Source: Podochytrium sp. JEL0797 (taxonomy: Eukaryota; Chytridiomycota; Chytridiomycetes; Chytridiales; Chytriomycetaceae). Taken from it: a stretch of DNA of 23,377 bases. Below are positions 20,459 to 23,377 of the stretch, piece after piece (positions within the stretch are counted from its first letter, which is position 1; each line of letters begins with the position of its first letter). The translations under genes were made by a program, and so were the position numbers. The stretch is taken from positions 1 to 23,377 of the forward strand of contig JADGJG010000340.1 in the NCBI GenBank assembly GCA_027596195.1. The letters are read 5' to 3'. Below the pieces are notes generated by a model that saw only the letters and a list, made by a program, of their open reading frames with translations, was not told where the DNA came from and made no database searches.

Positions 20459-21899
20459 TCATACCTTCCCAACCACCACCTTCGAATGCACAAATCGCGC
20501 CATTGTCCCAAACACGGCCGCAATCACGGCCAATCCACCTGCAAACATTATCATCCATTCCAATCCATACGTCTCCTTGATGAAACCAGATAAAGGTGGA
20601 CCCCCAAAGCTCGCAAACCCCACAAACGTGTAAAGTGTGGATATCACCGCCACCAAAGAACCATCCATCCCAAGCATCTCCACCAACACGGTTGGAAACA
20701 AGGCCCACAACCCTCCGTCAAAGAATCCAATCGCCGCAGCCACGGCACACAGCCCCAGAAAGCTGGCTGCTGACGTCCAAGCAAAAATGGACGCGACCGT
20801 CATCCACAAACAGAGAACGGTGGCGTTGAGTGGACCCAGGAAACGATCCGATGTATATCCCATGACAACGCGCCCGAGAATGTTGAATCCGTTGTAGACG
20901 GACAAGACGGTGGCTCCGTCGTTGAGCGTAAGTCCAAGTTTGTCTTGTGCATACACGGTAAGGAAATCGACCGACACATACTCGGCAAACGTGGAAAAGA
21001 AGCAGACAAAAAAGAGGCAGTAGAAGCTAAACCGCTTGAGGAACAAGAAACTTGCTTTTCTGCTCTTGGCGGGTGGAACGCGCGCTTTCATCAACGGGAT
21101 GAACGGAAGCAGCATACCTGGACGTTGTGAAGCGCGTCAGAGTGCAAGAAAATAATCATAAAAAATGTGTGTTTTACCTAAACTGAAGATGGCTGTTGCG
21201 CGCAAGGTCCACGCGAGACCAATACTGTCCAGCAAGCGCGGCGTAACCAACGAAAAAAACAGACCCCCGCAACCGGTCCCAGCAACAGCAATTCCAGTAG
21301 CGAAGCCTCTGTGTTTAAGAAACCACTGGGATGGGAGTGAAACCGCAGGCAAATAGACAAACACTCCCCCGACTCCAAACATCAATCCTTGTGTGAGGAT
21401 GAGAAGCGGCAATGAAGTCGTGAAGGAAGAGAGAAGCAGACCGGACGAGAGAATCACGATTCCAAGGAACATGATTCGTTGAAAACCAAAGCGTTCTGCT
21501 GCGAAGCTAGAAAGCATGCCCAGGAATTCGATAGTGGCGAGACCAACACTTCCAATCATGGCGACATTGGACGCACTGCCAACCTGGATCACTTGAGTGT
21601 CAGTACCCGCTCAAATACGCTCTCTCTCTGGTACATACCCCGATGTTCGCGTAGAAAGAGTTGTAAACGCCAAAAGCGTAAATGTTACCGAACACAACGA
21701 AATGCGCAACAAACGAGCCAATGACAATGAACCAAGCTTGGTGGCCGCCATCTGGAAAGTCTAGCATCTCAATTTCGGAAGTGAAAGGTTCTTCATATGG
21801 GAGGCAGCAGTCGGGAGAGTTTCCAATATCCTTGGACGTCCGGCAAACTACCAGAAACTCAGGAGTGGTTTCTTCGTTCGGAAGTGGGATTGTTGACAT
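20459..21899 (-). CDS. MCT/MCH-like major facilitator transporter, copy 2
   Basis: This paralog of the carrier at 1038-2479 has the same three-exon plan: 21899-21639, about 21583-21178 and 21117-20459, giving 441 residues. The acceptor used by copy 1 has lost its AG in a compatible phase (the corresponding bases read CTCAAGTG). The in-frame choice is the CAG nine bases further in, giving YANIG followed directly by VGSASNVAMIGSV. Intron 2 is 60 bp (GTAAAA to CCAG). The MCT signature FPDGGHQAW and the loop LGRVVMGYTSDRFLG are intact, and about 12 hydrophobic segments are present. The protein ends FVHSKVVVGKV. Differences from copy 1 are mostly conservative, suggesting that both are functional. 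The 3' flank (20414-20431, a GC-rich element 28 bp past the stop) is shared with copy 1 at the same distance. Substrate unknown. Confidence 0.88.
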
Positions 21900-21933
21900 T
21901 TCGCAGGTGGCATCGAAGTTTGAAAATTCGTTG

Positions 21934-22305
21934 TTTTAAATCCCTTTTCGCCCAGGCATTCAAACCAATTTGCGTTGTTTTGATTGAAGTGTCTTTGGGT
22001 GTCTGTCAGTGGCGCTAGTCTCTTCGCTTTCTCTGCACTTGCTCCCAGCATTTTTCTGAACATGAATCTGAGAGATGTTTTGATGAGGGGCGATTGTCGC
22101 GTCTATAATCGATTTTTGGAAATTGAGCGTTTTAAATGTTCGCCCATGCAATGCAGATCAATTTTCTTTGTTTTTGTCAGCTGTTCTCAAGTGTCTTTGG
22201 GTATGTCACCCCTCGCTTTCTATGCACTTGCTTCCCGCCTTCATCTTCCTCTGAATATAAATCTGAGAGGTTTGATGAGGGAGCGATCGTCCCCTCTACA
22301 ATTCG
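21934..22305 (-). repeat. Direct duplication of the carrier upstream module
   Basis: Two diverged copies of one unit, about 175 bp each, lie at about 21934-22110 and 22130-22305. Shared landmarks in both are TTTTAAAT, CGCCCA, AAGTGTCTTTGGGT, CGCTTTCT, TGCACTTGCT, AATCTGAGAG and TTTGATGAGGG. The same unit occurs once upstream of carrier copy 1 (2511-2692). Neither copy encodes a supported protein. They probably act as, or derive from, the carrier promoter and leader. Confidence 0.7.
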
Positions 22306-22483
22306 ACGTCCGAAAAATGAATTCGTATTCATGCATTTGTTTTGATTAACCTCGCCAATTGATGAAGACAAGCCCAATTATTTAATGGGCTACTGGGCAA
22401 TGACCCATCAAAACCGTATCAAAGGTCTCAGCCCTCAATGAAGCACCTTGAAAAATGTTTATCAGAAACCGAAACAAAGTCGC

Positions 22484-22567
22484 TCATGATTTGATACAAG
22501 AAATCACAACCTTGCTAGCAGCAGCCACTGCAGCCCGTGCCGAAAAAGGCGGCATAATACATATCTA
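22484..22567 (-). pseudogene. Duplicated 3' end of HMG-CoA reductase (relic)
   Basis: The sequence matches 2910-2997, the last 28 or so codons of the intact reductase. The last eight codons before and including the stop read identically for CIKS then TGA, and the upstream Ala-rich run is kept in frame (SARAAVAAA versus SATAAVAAA) with a one-codon deletion. Beyond about 22567 similarity stops, so only the tail was copied. It sits about 590 bp upstream of carrier copy 2; in the intact locus the reductase stop is 430 bp upstream of carrier copy 1, with the extra length partly due to the doubled module. Confidence 0.75.
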
Positions 22568-22764
22568 AATAAAGGCATAATCCTACCGTAAAACTAAGAA
22601 CAAGGGAGAGAACGGGTTCGTGACTTTTAGAAAGACTCTGGAGGAACTTCCCCTTTTCGTTTTAGTTTCAATAAATACTCTTCAACCAACCCGAAGTAAC
22701 TCTCTGTCTATCCGAAATATGAATTTTATTTCTTCCAATTTCGTTCTCAAAAAGAGAGGACACG
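22568..22764. other. Short gap between HMGR relic and carrier copy 3
   Basis: About 200 bp of AT-rich sequence with no gene and no visible similarity to the 3' flanks of carrier copies 1 and 2. Confidence 0.5.
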
Positions 22765-23377
22765 TCAAGTTTTGAGAATAACGGCAGGCGAATGCACAAA
22801 CCGAGCCATCGTTCCAAACAAAGCCGCAATCACGGCCAATCCACCCGCAAACAATATCATCCACTCCAGTCCATATGTTTCCTTAATGAACCCCGACAAG
22901 GGAGGACCCCCAAAACTCGCAAATCCCACAAACGTGTACAGAGTGGACAACACCGTCACCAATGAACCATCCATCCCCAGCATCTCCACCAGCACGGTTG
23001 GAAACAAGGCCCACAACCCTCCGTCAAAGAATCCAATCGCCGCAGCCACAGCACAAAGCCCCGCAAAGTTGGTTGCTGACGACCAAGCAAAAATGGACGC
23101 GGCCGTCATCCACAAACAGAGAACGGTGGCGTTGAGTGGACCGAGGAAACAATCCGATGCATACCCCATGACAAGACGCCCGAGAATATTGAATCCGTTG
23201 TAAATGGACAAGACGGTGGCTCCGTCGTTGAGCGTAAGTCCAAGTTTGTCTTGTGCATACACGGTAAGGAAATCGACTGACACATACTCGGCAAACGTGG
23301 AAAAGAAGCAGACAAAAAAGAGGCAGTAGAAGCTAAACCGCTTGAGGAACAAGAAACTTGCTTTTCTGCTCTTGGCG
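22765..23377 (-). CDS. MCT/MCH-like major facilitator transporter, copy 3 (partial)
   Basis: This is exon 3 of a third carrier. The frame is open from the right window edge to a stop at 22765, and exons 1-2 lie beyond the edge. The visible 203 residues run from the central loop (AKSRKASFLFLKRF) through helices 7-12 and match copy 2 almost residue for residue up to GTMARFVHS. The loop LGRLVMGYASDCFLG has Cys where the other copies have Arg in the GxxxDR motif, so the conserved charged residue is lost. The C-terminus differs: PAVILKT replaces KVVVGKV, and the 3' flank shows no similarity to those of copies 1 and 2. This suggests a rearrangement breakpoint near 22793. Whether it is functional cannot be judged without the missing half. 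Confidence 0.82.
   Translation of the reverse strand, partial: AKSRKASFLFLKRFSFYCLFFVCFFSTFAEYVSVDFLTVYAQDKLGLTLNDGATVLSIYNGFNILGRLVMGYASDCFLGPLNATVLCLWMTAASIFAWSSATNFAGLCAVAAAIGFFDGGLWALFPTVLVEMLGMDGSLVTVLSTLYTFVGFASFGGPPLSGFIKETYGLEWMILFAGGLAVIAALFGTMARFVHSPAVILKT

Noticed and set aside
2903..22567. Possible biosynthetic gene cluster (HMGR, COQ6, transporters)
   Set aside because: There is no terpene synthase, P450, polyketide synthase or cluster regulator. The genes are single-copy housekeeping functions in mixed orientation.

Overview
This is an intron-rich nuclear segment from a eukaryote, most likely a fungus. Every complete gene can be assembled from exons joined by short GT-AG introns (about 46-98 bp). 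The gene set fits: class I HMG-CoA reductase with a sterol-sensing-like membrane part, lipoyl synthase, MMS19/MET18, DcpS/DCS1, the PP2A B subunit (B55/CDC55), COQ6 and MCT-type MFS carriers. The intron density argues against a budding yeast. An early-diverging (for example chytrid-like) fungus is possible, but that is inference from gene style only. I see no bacterial operon logic, no CRISPR array, no rRNA or tRNA gene and no recognisable transposase.

Layout. Positions 1-2479 hold an MFS carrier locus: two relics (168-218 and 366-640) and one intact minus-strand gene (1038-2479). Next comes a block of eight single-copy genes. HMG-CoA reductase (2910-6319, -), lipoyl synthase (6474-7985, -), MMS19 (8104-12144, -) and an unrecognised 213-residue protein (12274-13121, -) lie head to tail. 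A 170-bp divergent gap leads to DcpS (13292-14374, +) and the PP2A B subunit (14938-16945, +). A DUF2306-like membrane protein (17497-18236, -) and COQ6 (18304-19857, -) follow. From 20132 to the right edge lies a second carrier locus: a mosaic relic, an intact minus-strand copy (20459-21899) and a third copy cut by the window edge (22765-23377).

The most informative structure links the two carrier loci. Upstream of the second intact carrier there is a diverged copy of the last 28 or so codons of HMG-CoA reductase (22484-22567), and a shared upstream module that is single next to copy 1 and doubled next to copy 2. This indicates that a segment of the form HMGR 3' end, intergenic DNA, carrier was copied across the 17-kb housekeeping block, then decayed and rearranged. 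No new multi-gene system is evident. The housekeeping genes share themes: mevalonate and ubiquinone (HMGR, COQ6) and iron-sulfur proteins (lipoyl synthase uses Fe-S clusters, MMS19 delivers them). Nothing in the sequence shows that they are co-regulated.
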